Positions 34,469 to 46,340 of a DNA stretch of 64,000 nucleotides are shown here, piece by piece. The first letter of the stretch is position 1; each line of letters begins with the position of its first letter. The notes under the pieces were generated by a model. The model searched no databases. It saw nothing but the letters and a program-made list of their open reading frames with translations, and was not told where the DNA came from. Source of the DNA: Stomorhina lunata. Lineage: Eukaryota; Arthropoda; Insecta; Diptera; Rhiniidae. The translations under genes and the position numbers were made by a program. The stretch is from assembly GCA_933228675.1 (NCBI GenBank), contig OW121741.1, positions 18,589,510 through 18,653,509 on the forward strand, read 5' to 3'.

Positions 34469-35195
34469 TAAAATTTTATTTTTATTTTTTTAGTCTGTTT
34501 TTGCTCTAAGCCCTGCTTAACCCATTCTAGGGGTATTTTAATATCGATTTCATTTTCTTCACACAATCACTCTGTTCCGTACATTTTAAGTTCTTGCTCA
34601 AAGGGGCGGCTGTTCTTTATTCAAGAATTTTTGGCTTGGGAAAATTTTGCATTTACACAAAATTTGATACTAAATACAGGCGTGAATATCTAGTGTAAAA
34701 TATGTAAATTTTGTTGGTGTATTATCAAAGCTATAACATACATTTTTTTGGAAATACACTGTTTCCAAAATTGAAACAAAACAATTTTCATACTCCTTCG
34801 TCATATTTTTAAAATATATCAACATTTTTTTTATAATTCTAAAAAAGTTTTCTAAAAAGTTTTCAATATATAATTTTTTTTTCTTGAAAAATTTTGTTAA
34901 TTTTTTCTTATTCTTGGCCCTGGTGTATTTATTGCCTTAACTTTTTTTGCTTGTTTTTAGAAGCCAATTAAGTTAAAATAGTGACAGGTTTTGAAACATT
35001 TCTGTTTTATTTTTTTCTCTGTTTTCTTCTCAAGAACATAAAAGCCATTAAAAGGTAAATGAACCTAAAGAGGTTATGGCGGTATTACATGGTCTATAGG
35101 AAGAGGTAAAATCGGCAAATAGAACAGCTTTAAATAGTGTCTTAGAAGCTTAAAGCTGTCAAAAAGCTTAAAACTAAAGTTCTTGCAAAAATTAA

Positions 35196-37010
35196 ATTTA
35201 GTCATTGTATGACCATGACTTAGACCATGTCATGGATCATGACTTAGACTGTGATATAGTCTATGACTTGGACTATGACTTAGACTATGACTTAAACTAT
35301 GACTTAGACTCTGACCTAGGCTTTGACTTAGACTATGGCTGAGACTATGACTTAAACTATGACTTAGACTTGGACTTAGACTAAGACTATGACATAGACT
35401 ATGATTTAGACTATATTTTAGAGGATGAATTAGACTATAACTTGCACATTGACTTAGAGCATGACTTATACATGACTTACATCATGACTTAGACTATGAC
35501 TTAGACTCTGACTTAGACTTTGACTTAGACTATGAATTAGACTATGACTTAGGAAATGACTTACACTATGACTGAGGCTATGGGTTAGATTACGACTTAG
35601 ACTTTATCTTAAACTATTACTATTACTTAGACGATGAATTAGACTATAACTTAGACAATGACTTAGAGCATGACTTACATCATTACTTAGACAGTGACTT
35701 AGACTATGACTTAGACTTTGACTAAGACTATGACTTAGACGATGAATTAGAATATAACTTAGGCTATGACTTAAAGCATGACTTACATCATGACTTAGGC
35801 TTTGACTTAGACTATGAATTACACTATGGCTGAGACTATGACTTAAACTATGACTTAGACTAGAACTTAGACTTTGACTAAGACTTTGACTTAGACTATG
35901 ACTTAGCTATGACTTAGACTATGACTTAGACTATGACTTAGACTATGACTTAGAGCATGACTTACATCATAACTTACATCATGACTTAGACTATGACTTA
36001 GTCTATGACTTAGACTATGACTTAGACAATGACTTAGACTATCAATTAGACTATAACTTAGACAATGACTTAGATCATTACTTACATAATGACTTAGGCA
36101 ATGAATTAGACTATGACTTAGGAAATGACTTACACTATGACTGAGGCTATGGGTTAGATTACGACTTAGAATTTATCTTAAACTATTACTATCACTTAGA
36201 CGATGAATTAGACTATAACTTAGATAATGATTTAGAGCATGACTTACATCATGACTTACATCATGACTTAGACTATGACTTAGACTATGACTTATACAAT
36301 GAATTAGACGATTAATTAGACTATAACTTAGACAATGACTTAGATCATTACTTACATCATGACTTAGACAATGAATTAGACTATGACTTAGACTATAACT
36401 TAGACTATTACTCAGACTATGACTTAGACTATGACTTAGACTATGACTTAGACTATGGTTTAGACTATGACTTAGACTATGACTTAGATTATGACTTAAA
36501 CGATGACCTAGACTATAACTTAGACAAAGACTTAGACAATGACTTAGAATATAACTTACACCATGACTTAGACAATGACTTAGACCATGACTGAGACTAT
36601 GACTTAGACTATGAATGACCTAGACTACAACTTAGATAATGACTTAGACTATCACTTTGACTTAAGCTATTACTATCACTTAGACTTCGTATGAGACTTT
36701 TACTGAGACTTTGGCTTTGACTACTACTTAGACTTAGACTTTGACATAGACTTTGACTTTGACTTAGATTTAGACTTTGACTTAGACTTTGACTTAGGCT
36801 TTGACTTAGACTATGACTTAGACTATGACTTAGACTATGACTTAGACTATGACTTAGACTATGACTAAGACTATGACTTAGACTATGACTTAGACCATGA
36901 CTTAGACTATGACTTAGATTATGTCTTAGACTATGACTTAGACTATGACTTAGACTATGACTTAGACTATGACTTAGACTATGACTTAGACTATGACTTA
37001 GACTATGACT
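35196..37010 (-). repeat. 12-bp satellite array 2, inverted (unit ACTTAGACTATG)
   Basis: The unit is the reverse complement of the arrays on both sides. About 150 units. It is the most variable of the three arrays on its left and centre and becomes uniform at 36,820-37,005. A distinctive run, GGAAATGACTTACACTATGA followed by CTGAGGCTATGGGTTAGATT, occurs at 35,552 and 36,121, so a block of about 569 bp was duplicated inside the array. Confidence 0.96.
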
Positions 37011-38305
37011 GCGATCACAGTCAAATTACTCGTCTTAGTCATAATGACTTTGATTCTGATTATTACTTTAATCACGTATTCGATGAGCAGTAAAAATTTA
37101 CCCTTAACTCGACATTATTGTAAGTGCATTAAAGAAAGTAAAATTTTATATATTTTTCTAAAGAAATTTCCGATTCGATCTTTATTAAAAAATTACAAGA
37201 CTTTTTCTTTTATTAATAAAAAGTACCTAGTTTTAATTTTAACACTTTCCCAAAATCGAATTTAATTTTATTTCTTCTTGTAATTTGATTTTGATAACGA
37301 TTGAAATCTAAAACGCGTACAATTGAAAGTAAATGCTTTGAATTTAAAATATTTCTCTTATCTATTTCTATTTGGACTCTTACATGAGAAATAATGTAAT
37401 TCCTCATTTCACTTACATATTAGCCATAAATAACCTCAATTTTTATAAAACAAAAACAATTTTTTACACATTCTTTTTGTTTCTTCTACAAACGAAAAGA
37501 CATACAAATATTTAGGCCTCCGAAATGAAACCATAAATATTTTCTTTAGAAAGAATTAAGCTTAAAAAAAACTATTTGACAAACAAATGTCATATCTTGT
37601 TACCAGACATTTCAAATCGACCAAAAGCTATTTGATCATAGTTACGAGTACAACATGATCATCATCATCGTCACGATCAACATGTTCGGCGTGAGTAAGT
37701 ACTTGAAATTTCAGAGTAGATCGAGTGCTTAACTCAATACAAGAACAACTACTTCTTCCATGATCAACTCTCTAGTCGTATTATAACAACAATTAGACTT
37801 TATTACACTCGTCAATCTATTTAAGTGATCACATAAAAAAAAATCTATTCATAGCATTATTTTACCACTATCGCGGTAATTAGTTTCTCTTAACATGTCA
37901 AGAATCTAAAGCTGCCTGTCAATTCTTCAGAAACTTTCAAGTGGCGAAAGAATTGAAAGAAATTTATACAGTTAATTGTTAGAAAAACAAAAAGCTTTCA
38001 AAAGAAAACGAAGCTTTCAATAAAGTTTTTATTAGATTTTTTCAATTCATTTCAGTTTAAAAACAAGGGGACTCTTGTTGGATTTAATTGTTAAACTTTA
38101 AGATTCATTCATGTTTGAATTTGATATTAAATGAATAGACCAAAAAAACTAATTCACTTTCTTTTTTTATGACTTTTTCAATTACTTTTCATCACTCTTT
38201 AATGATTGAAAATAGATTTTTATTACAATAGTTTTGGTTGTAAAAAGAAAACTTTCATTCTTTGTAAAAAGATGGGAAAATTTAATAGGAATAATATCCG
38301 GGTTT
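37011..38305. other. Non-repetitive spacer between 12-bp arrays 2 and 3
   Basis: About 1.3 kb. Frames of 86 and 64 codons at 37,005-37,265 (forward) and 37,213-37,407 (reverse) overlap each other and show no domain. A patch at 37,640-37,720 is less AT-rich (GATCATCATCATCGTCACGA, GTTCGGCGTGAGTAAGT). I cannot assign it. Confidence 0.45.
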
Positions 38306-39720
38306 ATCATAGTATAAGTCACAGTCTATGTCATAGTATAAATCATAGTCTAAGTCATAGTCTAAGTTATAGTCTAAGTCAATGTCAAGTCATAGTCTAA
38401 GCCATAGACTAAGTCATAGTCTAAGTCATAGTCTAAGTCATGGTCTAAGTCATTGTCTAAGTCATAGTCTCATTCATAGTCTAAGTCATAGTCTAAGTCA
38501 TAGTCTAAGTCATAGTCTAAGTCATAGTCTAAGTCATAGTCTAAGTCATAGTCTAAGTCATAGTCTAAGTCATAGTCTAAGTCATAGTCTAAGTCATAGT
38601 CTAAGTCATAGTCTAAGTCATAGTCTAAGTCATAGTCTAAGTCATAGTCTAAGTCATAGTCTAAGTCATAGTCTAAGTCATAGTCTAAGTCATAGTCTAA
38701 GTCATAGTCTAAGTCATAGTCTAAGTCAAAGTCTAAGTCATAGTCTAAGTCATAGTCTGAGTCATAGTCTAAGTCATAGTCTAAGTCATAGTCTAAGTCA
38801 TAGTCTAAGTCATAGTCTAAGTCATAGTCTAAGTCATAGTCTAAGTCATAGTCTAAGTCATAGTCTAAGTCATAGTCTAAGTCATAGTCTAAGTCATAGT
38901 CTAAGTCATAGTCTAAGTCATAGTCTAAGTCATAGTCTAAGTCATAGTCTAAGTCATAGTCTAAGTCATAGTCATAGTCTAAGTCATAGTCTAAGTCATA
39001 GTCTAAGTCAAAGTCTAAGTTATAGTCTAAGTCATAGTCTAAGTCATAGTCTAAGCCATAGTTTAAGTCATAGTCTAAGTCATAGTCTATATCATAGTCG
39101 AAGTCATAGTCTAAGTCATAGTCTAAGTCATAGTCTAAGTTATAGTCTAAGTCATAGTCTAAGTCATAGTCTAGGTTATAGTCTAAGTCATAGTCTAAGT
39201 CATAGTCTAAGTCATAGTCTAAGTCATAGTCTAAGTCATAGTCATAGTCGTAGTCTAAGTCATAGTCTAAGTCATAGTCTGAGTCATAGTCTAAGTCATA
39301 GTCTAAGTCATAGTCTAAGTCATAGTCTAAGTCATAGTCTAAGTCATAGTCTAAGTCATATTCTAAGTCTTATTCTAAGTCATAGTGTAAGTCATAGTCT
39401 AAGTCATAGTCTAAGTCATTGTCTAAGTCATAGTCTAAGTCATAGTCTAAGTCATAGTCTAAGTCATAGTCTAAGTCATAGTCTAAGTCATAGTCTAAGT
39501 CATAGTCTAAGTTATAGTCTAAGTCATAGTCTAAATCATATTCTAAGTCATATTCTAAGTCATAGTCTAAATCATATTCTAAGTCATATTCTAAGTTATA
39601 GTCTAAGTCATAGTCTAAGTCATAGTGTAAGTCATAGTTTAATTCATTGTCTTAGTCATTGTCCAAATCATATTCACTGTAATAGTCATTGACATAGTCT
39701 ATAGTTTTAGTCATAGTCAT
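38306..39720 (+). repeat. 12-bp satellite array 3, unit CATAGTCTAAGT (forward)
   Basis: About 118 units, the most homogeneous of the three arrays. Two extra half-units (CATAGTCATAGTC) near 38,970 and 39,241 are 6 bp long and keep frame. Because the unit is 12 bp and one phase (AGT CAT AGT CTA) has no stop, a 436-codon frame runs from 38,382 to 39,692 as Ser-His-Ser-Leu repeats. I see no promoter, no non-repeat protein sequence and no stop-codon context supporting a gene. Variants such as TTCTAAGTCTTATTCTAAGT near 39,361 also occur in array 1. Confidence 0.96.
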
Positions 39721-39990
39721 GGTCATAATCTAATTATAATTCTTTATACTCCCTTTTCTTGTTTTTGCTTCTTTACAATATTTTAATGTTATTAATTATC
39801 TCTTGATCACAAATTAACCCACCTGAACCATCTGACACTTTACGTTGGCTTAAGACTCTTAATAATAATATTTCTAAATTATTTGCTTAGAATTATGGAA
39901 AAATACAAAATTCTCTACAAAATGGACTTTTTTTAAACAAAACAACAATTATGATAAAATAATATAGATTTAACAAATTTGTGAAAAAAA

Positions 39991-40767
39991 ACAAGTAAGA
40001 AAGTGCTATAGTCGGTCAAGCCCGACCATACGATACCCTACACCACTAAGGTCAAAGGTGTTCTTTTTCCTGTATAAAGACAAATATTTGCTAAATTTTG
40101 CCATCATACAAACATTTTCTCAAAACTTATATATTTAACCTGTTTCCGTCATTTGGACTTATATGAGAGCTAGAGTCAAAAGTGGACCGTTTGTCTCGAA
40201 ATTCAGAAAACTGATCACAGCTTTCACAAAAATTATGTATGCAAAAAATAAACTAAAAATTCTCATTATCTTCAGATTTACGAGTGTTTTAGTGATTTTT
40301 GTCTCATTTAGTGCGTTTTAACAGTAAAGTTTGTATGGGAGCTATGGTCAAGTGTGGACCGATTTCAACGAAATTTTACATAAGTTTATATAAGCAGCAT
40401 TTGATTTAAATTTCATGAAATGATATTATGTTATTTGTGGCTAAAATATCAATTCCGGGAAGTGAGACCTATAGGAGGTACCATAAATAATGAACCGATT
40501 TTCACCAATTTCAAAAGCCATGGTCCCATTATCAAAAAATGATCTGTGCCAAATTTCATCAAATTATCTTTAGAATCTTAGTTTGATTACAAGGTTTACA
40601 TGGGGGTCCAGCCAGCCAGCCAAACGGACATCGCTAAATCGACTCAAAAAGATTCTAAGCCTATTGGTATACCAAAAGATGGGTCTGAAACAAATATTTC
40701 TATGCGTTACATACATCAGCACAAACTTAGAATACCCTTTCCACCTATGGCGGTGTAGGGTATAAAT
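39991..40767 (+). mobile_element. Dispersed higher-fly repeat element (CCGACCATA ... GGTGTAGGGTAT)
   Basis: The left end has ACAAGTAAGAAAGTGCTATA, the small hairpin GTCGGTCAAGCCCGAC, then ATACCCTACACC at 40,033-40,044. The right end has its complement GGTGTAGGGTAT at 40,752-40,763. Inside are GTATGGGAGCTATGGTCAAG, GGACCGATTTCAACGAAAT and, near the right end, ACGGACATCGCTAAATCGAC and ACATCAGCACAAACTTAGAA. From memory of fly genomic sequence this combination marks a very abundant repeat family of calyptrate flies. It has no protein-coding frame; the opposed 60- and 68-codon frames at 40,570-40,776 are shadows. I am sure it is a dispersed repeat and unsure of its class (foldback, Helitron-like or other). 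Confidence 0.8.
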
Positions 40768-41740
40768 AAGATACAAAAAACACTTAAAAATAATAAGATT
40801 TTGTTTTCAATTTAAGAAAGAAGCAAAAAAAGTACGAAACTAGTTTTTCAAATCAATCAATTTTACAAAGAAAAAAATCGCCAATAGTTCAATAAACCAG
40901 AGATAACAACAAAAGAAAAACAAATTGTTAATATAATAATAAAAAATAAAAGATTTTAATATAATTCATACAAATAAAGCGAAGAAAATCTTAAAGGTCA
41001 GAAAATAATGAAACCAGAAATCTTGAGTTATTTAGAATTATTTCAGTGGGTTTGTAAATCAAAGTATCTCCATTTCAATAAATCTATTTAAAAACATTTC
41101 AAAATGAAAGATCAAGGTCTTTGAAATAATTGAAAATTATAGAAACCGAGAACAATAAATAAGGTTTCATGTTGTCAGAACAATTAATTTTCTTATAAAA
41201 AAATACACAAAACGTATTTTGGTAACTCATACGAGTATCTTATAATTATCTCTGGGGTCTTTATTATTTCTGATATTAATCTTTTGAAATCCCCCCAAGT
41301 GTTAAGAAAATTAATTGGAGCACAAGTAATTTGGGAACAATAAATTTAATTGGATGTCGTCGTCATCGTCTCTCAGAAGCTAAAAAAAGGTTCCCTTATA
41401 ATTGGGTCAAAGTCATGGTATCCAAAACTTTCCCTTTAAAAATGTAAATACTTATCTTCAATTGTTATCTTAACAGAAATAATTAAAATTTCCGCTTCAT
41501 TTATTTCCAAATAAAATATAAAATTGTAATTGCTCGTAAATTTCTTTCTTTTACTTCTTTTTTTTTTAATAAAATCAAATTTTCATGCCTAATTAACGAC
41601 AATAAGTTCAAAATTTACGGTTAAGATCAAGAGCCGATAATGGGTTTTTTTCTATAACAGCTGGTAGTAAAGTTTTTGTTTTGCTATAGCCATTAATTAG
41701 AAAAAATTTAAACTAATTAGAATTTATTTGAAAAGTGAAG
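40768..41740. other. AT-rich non-repeat sequence
   Basis: About 970 bp, no clear period or gene. A GTCGTCGTCATCGTCTC word is at 41,357-41,373. Confidence 0.45.
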
Positions 41741-42950
41741 GAAATTAACTATAGAAAAACTGCTATACTTACACTTTTTCTATAGAAAAACTGTTATACC
41801 AACAGTTTTTCTAAAGAAAAACTGTTATACCAACACTTCTGCTAAAGAAAAACTGTTATACCAACACTTCTTCTAAAGAAAAACTGTTATACTAACATTT
41901 TTTCTAAAGAAAAACTGTTATACAAACACTTTTTCTAAAGAAAAACTGTTATACCAACACTTTTTAAAAAGAAAAACTGTTACACTAACACTTTTTCTAT
42001 AGAAAAACTGTTATACTAACACTTTTTCTATAGAAAAACTGTTATACTAACGCTTTTTCTATAGAAAAACTGTTATACTAACACTTTTTCTTTAGAAAAA
42101 CTGTTATACTAACACTTTTTCTATAGAAAAACTGTTATACTAACTCTTTTTCTATAGAAAAACTATTATAATAACTGTTATACTAACACTTTTTCTATAG
42201 AAAAACTCTTATAATAACTGTTATACTAACACTTTTTCTATAGAAAAACTGTTATACTAACACTTTTTCTAAAGAAAAACTATTATACCAACACTTTTCC
42301 TAAAGAAAAACTTTTATACCAACACTTTTTCTAAAGAAAAACTTTTATACCAACACTTTTTCTAAATAAAAACTGTTATACCAACACTTTTTCTAAAGAA
42401 AAACTGTTATACCAACACTTTTTCTAAAGAAAAACTGTTATACTAACACTTTTTCTATAGAAAAACTGTTATACTAACATTTTTTCTATAAAAAAAAACT
42501 GTTATACTAACACTTTTTCTATAAAAACGCCGTTATACTAACGCTTTTTCTATAGAAAAACTGTTATACTTACATTTTTTCTAAAGAAAAACTGTTATAC
42601 CAACGCTTTTTCTAAAGAAAAACTGTTATACCAACACTTCTTCTAAAGAAAAACTGTTATACTAACATTTTTTCTAAAGAAAAACTGTTATACAAACACT
42701 TTTTCTAAAGAAAAACTGTTATACCAACACTTTTTAAAAAAGAAAAACTGTTATACTAACACTTTTTCTATAGAAAAACTGTTATACTAACGCTTTTTCT
42801 ATAGAAAAACTGTTATACCAACACTTTTTCTAAAGAAAAACTGTTATACCAACACTTTTTCTATAGAAAAACTGTTATACTAAAACCTTTTCTATAGAAA
42901 AGCTTGTATAACAACACTTTTTCTATAAAAAAATACTGTTATACTAACGC
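41741..42950 (+). repeat. 31-bp satellite, TTTTTCTATAGAAAAA dyad with CTGTTATACTAACAC
   Basis: About 39 units of 31 bp. Two subtypes alternate in blocks: CTATAG with ATACTAAC, and CTAAAG with ATACCAAC. A five-unit block (CTTCTTCTAAAG, then ATACTAACATTTTTTCTAAAG split by one base, then ATACAAACAC, then CACTTTTTAAAAA) occurs at about 41,867 and again about 770 bp later at 42,637, so it was duplicated. The 100-codon frame starting at 42,904 begins in the last units and is not a gene. Confidence 0.95.
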
Positions 42951-44404
42951 CAATTGGATCAAGTGGTACTTCTCTCTTACATATATACATTTTTTACAAA
43001 AGTGTAATTTTCTGTATTCAAAAATTTTCATTAGAATTTCAAAACTTTTTCTAAAATTTGCATTTCTAATAAATTGGTCTATACTGTGTCTAAAAATGGT
43101 CCTTATATCTTGCTTATTTTTGGAGATTTTTGAGAAAAATTACCAAGTAATAATAAATTTTACAAATTTATTGTTATTACACTTTTTTGACAAAAGTCTT
43201 AAATAAATTTCTAAATTGTAAAAAATTTTCAACCACAGTTAAAAGTATATGAAATTGCCTTTCCACGGATGTATAACACATCTACCTTATCTCATTTTAG
43301 TAGAATAATATATTGGTCTATACTATAGCAAAAAAAGTGGACGGAGTCTTAGACTTTGACATTACTGTGACTTAGACTTATTTTATTGTATAGACTATGA
43401 CTTATTCTTTTTACTTTGACTATGGCTTGAAATATAACTTTGACTTTGTCTTGGGTTATGATTTGGGTATGATACATATCAAGCCATTTTGTGACCCATT
43501 TTATTCCAAGGCTTTTTTTTAACGCTTTTAGTTAAAACTAGATTAAACCAACTTTGAATTAATTGCTATATTACACCAGCAATACAAAAAGTACTGAAAT
43601 TAACCTAAATTTATTTAAAAAAGTACTTAATAAAATCATTTAAAATTGCCTTTGTCTTTCTGAACAAAACAAGTCTTATCTACACAAAAAGTTACATAAA
43701 TAAAAATGTGTCATAAATGTAAATTTAACTGCTTGACTTCGAACAAAAAGACACAAAATTCCCTTCAAAATAATTAAAAAGTACTCTAATTTTAGGTACT
43801 TTACCTAAGGTAACTCAAGTTGTTTTGTACACAACAATAACATTTTTAAACCAAAATGTATGAACTTAAACAATTAATGAAATAATTAAAATTAACAATT
43901 TATGTAAAAATTGCTGTAAAAAAGCCTTTTTACACTAAAAGTTAATGTAAATGTATTTTACCAAAGAAAATGAAGGCAGACGTGACATTTGATTTGTGTG
44001 ATTTTATTTCTTTAAAATCGTAAAACTTGATTTAATTTTGTTTGTGACAATTGACCGTTTACTTAAATATTTCTTGCATTTTTTGTGTGAGAAACCAAAA
44101 ATGCATCAATTCCCCCTTTAAAAGTGTTGGGTAAGTCAAAAAGTGACCTTCTTTGTTTTTAGTGATTTTAGTTTATGATTTTAACGCTATTTTTGGCTGC
44201 TTGTTTGGTTTCTCATAAAATTTAAATGTTAGTTTTTACTGCATATTGCAATTTTATGTGGAGTTTAATGTTTCATTCATTTTTAGCAGAAAATAAAATT
44301 TAATTGACAAAATAACACGTTTCATTTGAAATATTATACTATATCCTACGTTATGATGTAAACTATGACTTGTACTATAGCTTCGATTATTACTTAAACT
44401 TAGT
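42951..44404. other. AT-rich sequence with two relics of the 12-bp satellite
   Basis: About 1.45 kb. Mostly without repeats or recognisable genes. Relics of the 12-bp satellite are at 43,345-43,465 and 44,349-44,410 and are listed separately. Confidence 0.5.
43345..43465 (-). repeat. Degenerate relic of the 12-bp satellite
   Basis: Words such as GTCTTAGACTTTGACATTAC, GTGACTTAGACTTA, TAGACTATGACTTATTC and GACTATGGCTTG match array 2 (35,196-37,010) in orientation but are badly diverged. Confidence 0.75.
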
Positions 44405-44410
44405 CTAAGA
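44349..44410 (-). repeat. Small relic of the 12-bp satellite beside the 31-bp satellite
   Basis: ACGTTATGATGTAAACTATG, ACTTGTACTATAGC, TTACTTAAACTTAG. It lies directly against the first block of the CCTAT/ATAGG satellite. Confidence 0.65.
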
Positions 44411-45060
44411 ATTTTTTGTTCTTTGAAAAATTTATTTTTTTTAGGAAATTTTTAAAAATTTTATATTTTTTTTAGGAAATTTTTGAAAAATTTTATATTT
44501 TTTAAAGGAATTTTTTCAAAAATTTTATATTTTTTAAAGAGTTTCTTATCAAAATAGAAAATTTTTGAAAAATTTTCTATAAAAATAAGAAATTTTTTAA
44601 AATTTTCCTATAATAATAAGAAATTTTTGAAAAATTTCCTATAAAAATAAGAAATTTTTAAAAAATTTCCTATAAAATTAAGAAATTTTTGAAAAATTTT
44701 CTATAAAAATAAGAAATTTTTGAAACATTTCCTATAAAAATAAGAAATTTTTGAAACATTTCCTATAAAAATAAGAAATTTTTGAAAAATTTCCTATAAA
44801 AATAAGAAATTTTTGAAAAATTTCTTATAAAAATAAGAAATTTTTGAAAAATTTCCTATAAAAATAAGAAACTTTTTAAAAAATTCCTATAAAAACAAGA
44901 AATTTTTGAAGAAATTATTATTAAAGTAAGAATTTTTTTTAATTTTCGTATAAAAATAAGAAATTTTAAAAAAAAATTCTTAAAAATATAAGAAATTTTT
45001 GAAAATTTTCTTAAAAAAATGAGAAATTTTTGAAAAATTTAATATAAAATAGGAAATTTT
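44411..45060 (-). repeat. 31-bp CCTAT/ATAGG satellite, block 1 (reverse polarity)
   Basis: Polarity of this family is read from the dyad centres: TTTTTGAAAAA with CTATAAAAATAG here counts as reverse. The first 130 bases are mixed (TTTTTTAGGAAATTTTT), then about 16 units of reverse polarity run from about 44,555 to 45,055. Units are diverged; many carry ATAAGAAA in place of ATAGGAAA. Confidence 0.9.
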
Positions 45061-46340
45061 TATAAAATTTTTTTTTCAAAAATTTTCTATTTTTAAAGGA
45101 AATTTTTCAAAAATTTTCTATTTTTAAAGGAAATTTTTCAAAAATTTTCTATTTTCATAGGAAATTTTTCAAAACTTTTATATTTTTTCAAAAATTTTCT
45201 ATTTTTAAAGGAAATTTTTCAAAAATTTTCTATTTTTATAGGAAATTTTTCAAAAATTTTATATTTTTATAGGAAATTTTACAAAAAAATTTCTATTTTT
45301 ATAGGAAATTTTTCAAAAATTTTCTATTTTTTAGGAAATTTTTCAAAAATTTCTTAATTTTATAGGAAGTTTTTCAAAAATTGTTTATTTTTATAGGAAA
45401 TTTTTCAAAAATTTTCTATTTTTATAGGAAATTTTTCAAAAATTTCTTAATTTTTTAGGAAGTTTTTCAAAAATTGTTTGTTTTTAAAGGAAATTTTTAA
45501 AAAATTTTCTATTTTTATAGGAAATTTTTCAAAAATTTTCTTTTTTTATAGGAAATTTTTCAAAAATTTCCTATTTTTATAGGAAATTTTTCAAAAATTT
45601 TCTATTTTTATAGGAAATTTTTCAAAAATTTCTTAATTTTTTAGGAAGTTTTTCAAAAATTGTTTGTTTTTAAAGGAAATTTTTAAAAAATGTTCTATTT
45701 TTATAGAAAATTTTTCAAACATTTTTTAATTTTATAGTAAATATTTCAAAATTTTTTTGTTTTTGTAGGAAATTTTTCAAAAATTTTCCATTTTTATAGG
45801 AAATTTTTCAAAAATTTCTTAATTTTTTAGGAAGTTTTTCAAAAATTGTTTGTTTTTAAAGGAAATTTAAAAAAAAAATTTCTATTTTTATAGGAAAATT
45901 TTCAAAAATTTTCTATTTTTATAGGAAATTTTTCAAAAATTTTCTATTTTTATAGGAAATTTTTCAAAAATTTTCTATTTTTATAGGAAATTTTTCAAAA
46001 ATTTTCTATTTTTATAAAAATTTTTCAAAAATTTTCTATTTTTATAGGAAATTTTTCAAATATTTTCTATTTTTATAGGAAATTTTTCAAAATTTTTCTA
46101 TTTTTATAGGAAATTTTTCAAAAATTTTCTATTTTTATAGGAAATTTTTCAAAAATTTTCTATTTTTATAGAAAATTTTTCAAAATTTTTTTATTTTTAT
46201 AGGAAATTTTTCAAAAATTTTTTAATTTTCTATTTTTGTAGGAAATTTTTCAAAAATATTCTATTTTTATAGAAAATTAAAAAAAAAAATTATATTTTTT
46301 ATAGGAAATTTTTCAAAATTTGTTTGGTTTTTATAGGAAA
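45061..46340 (+). repeat. 31-bp CCTAT/ATAGG satellite, block 2 (forward polarity)
   Basis: Centres switch to TTTTTCAAAAA and CTATTTTTATAG. About 41 units. The marker CTTAATTTTTTAGGAAGTTT, with a following CAAAAATTGTTTGTTTTTAA, recurs at 45,446, 45,632 and 45,818, exactly 186 bp (six units) apart, with an earlier related copy at 45,353. A six-unit higher-order repeat is therefore present. The same marker occurs at 51,310 in block 4. Confidence 0.94.

Larger units (their letters stand above)
33791..35195. other. Non-repetitive spacer between opposed 12-bp arrays
   Basis: About 1.4 kb of ordinary complexity with two small microsatellites, AGGCAGGCAGGCAGGCAG near 34,222 and GTCCGTCCGTCTGTCTGTCT near 34,448. 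The 106-codon forward frame at 34,189-34,509 starts in the first and ends in T-rich sequence after the second, and shows no domain. I do not call a gene. Confidence 0.5.

Noticed and set aside
34189..34509. 106-codon frame starting MFGVSSSREGRK
   Set aside because: Its start comes from an AGGC microsatellite and its end from T-rich sequence.
37640..37720. Possible exon ending in a GTGAGTAAGT splice donor
   Set aside because: A short frame with ATC/GTC repeats, no acceptor or partner exon, and no recognisable protein.
38382..39692. 436-codon frame as a real Ser-His-Ser-Leu protein gene
   Set aside because: The 12-bp unit has one stop-free phase, so any uninterrupted array gives such a frame. 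There is no non-repeat sequence, signal or domain.
40570..40776. Opposed 60- and 68-codon frames at 40.6 kb
   Set aside because: Both lie within the right end of the dispersed fly element and are shadows of it.
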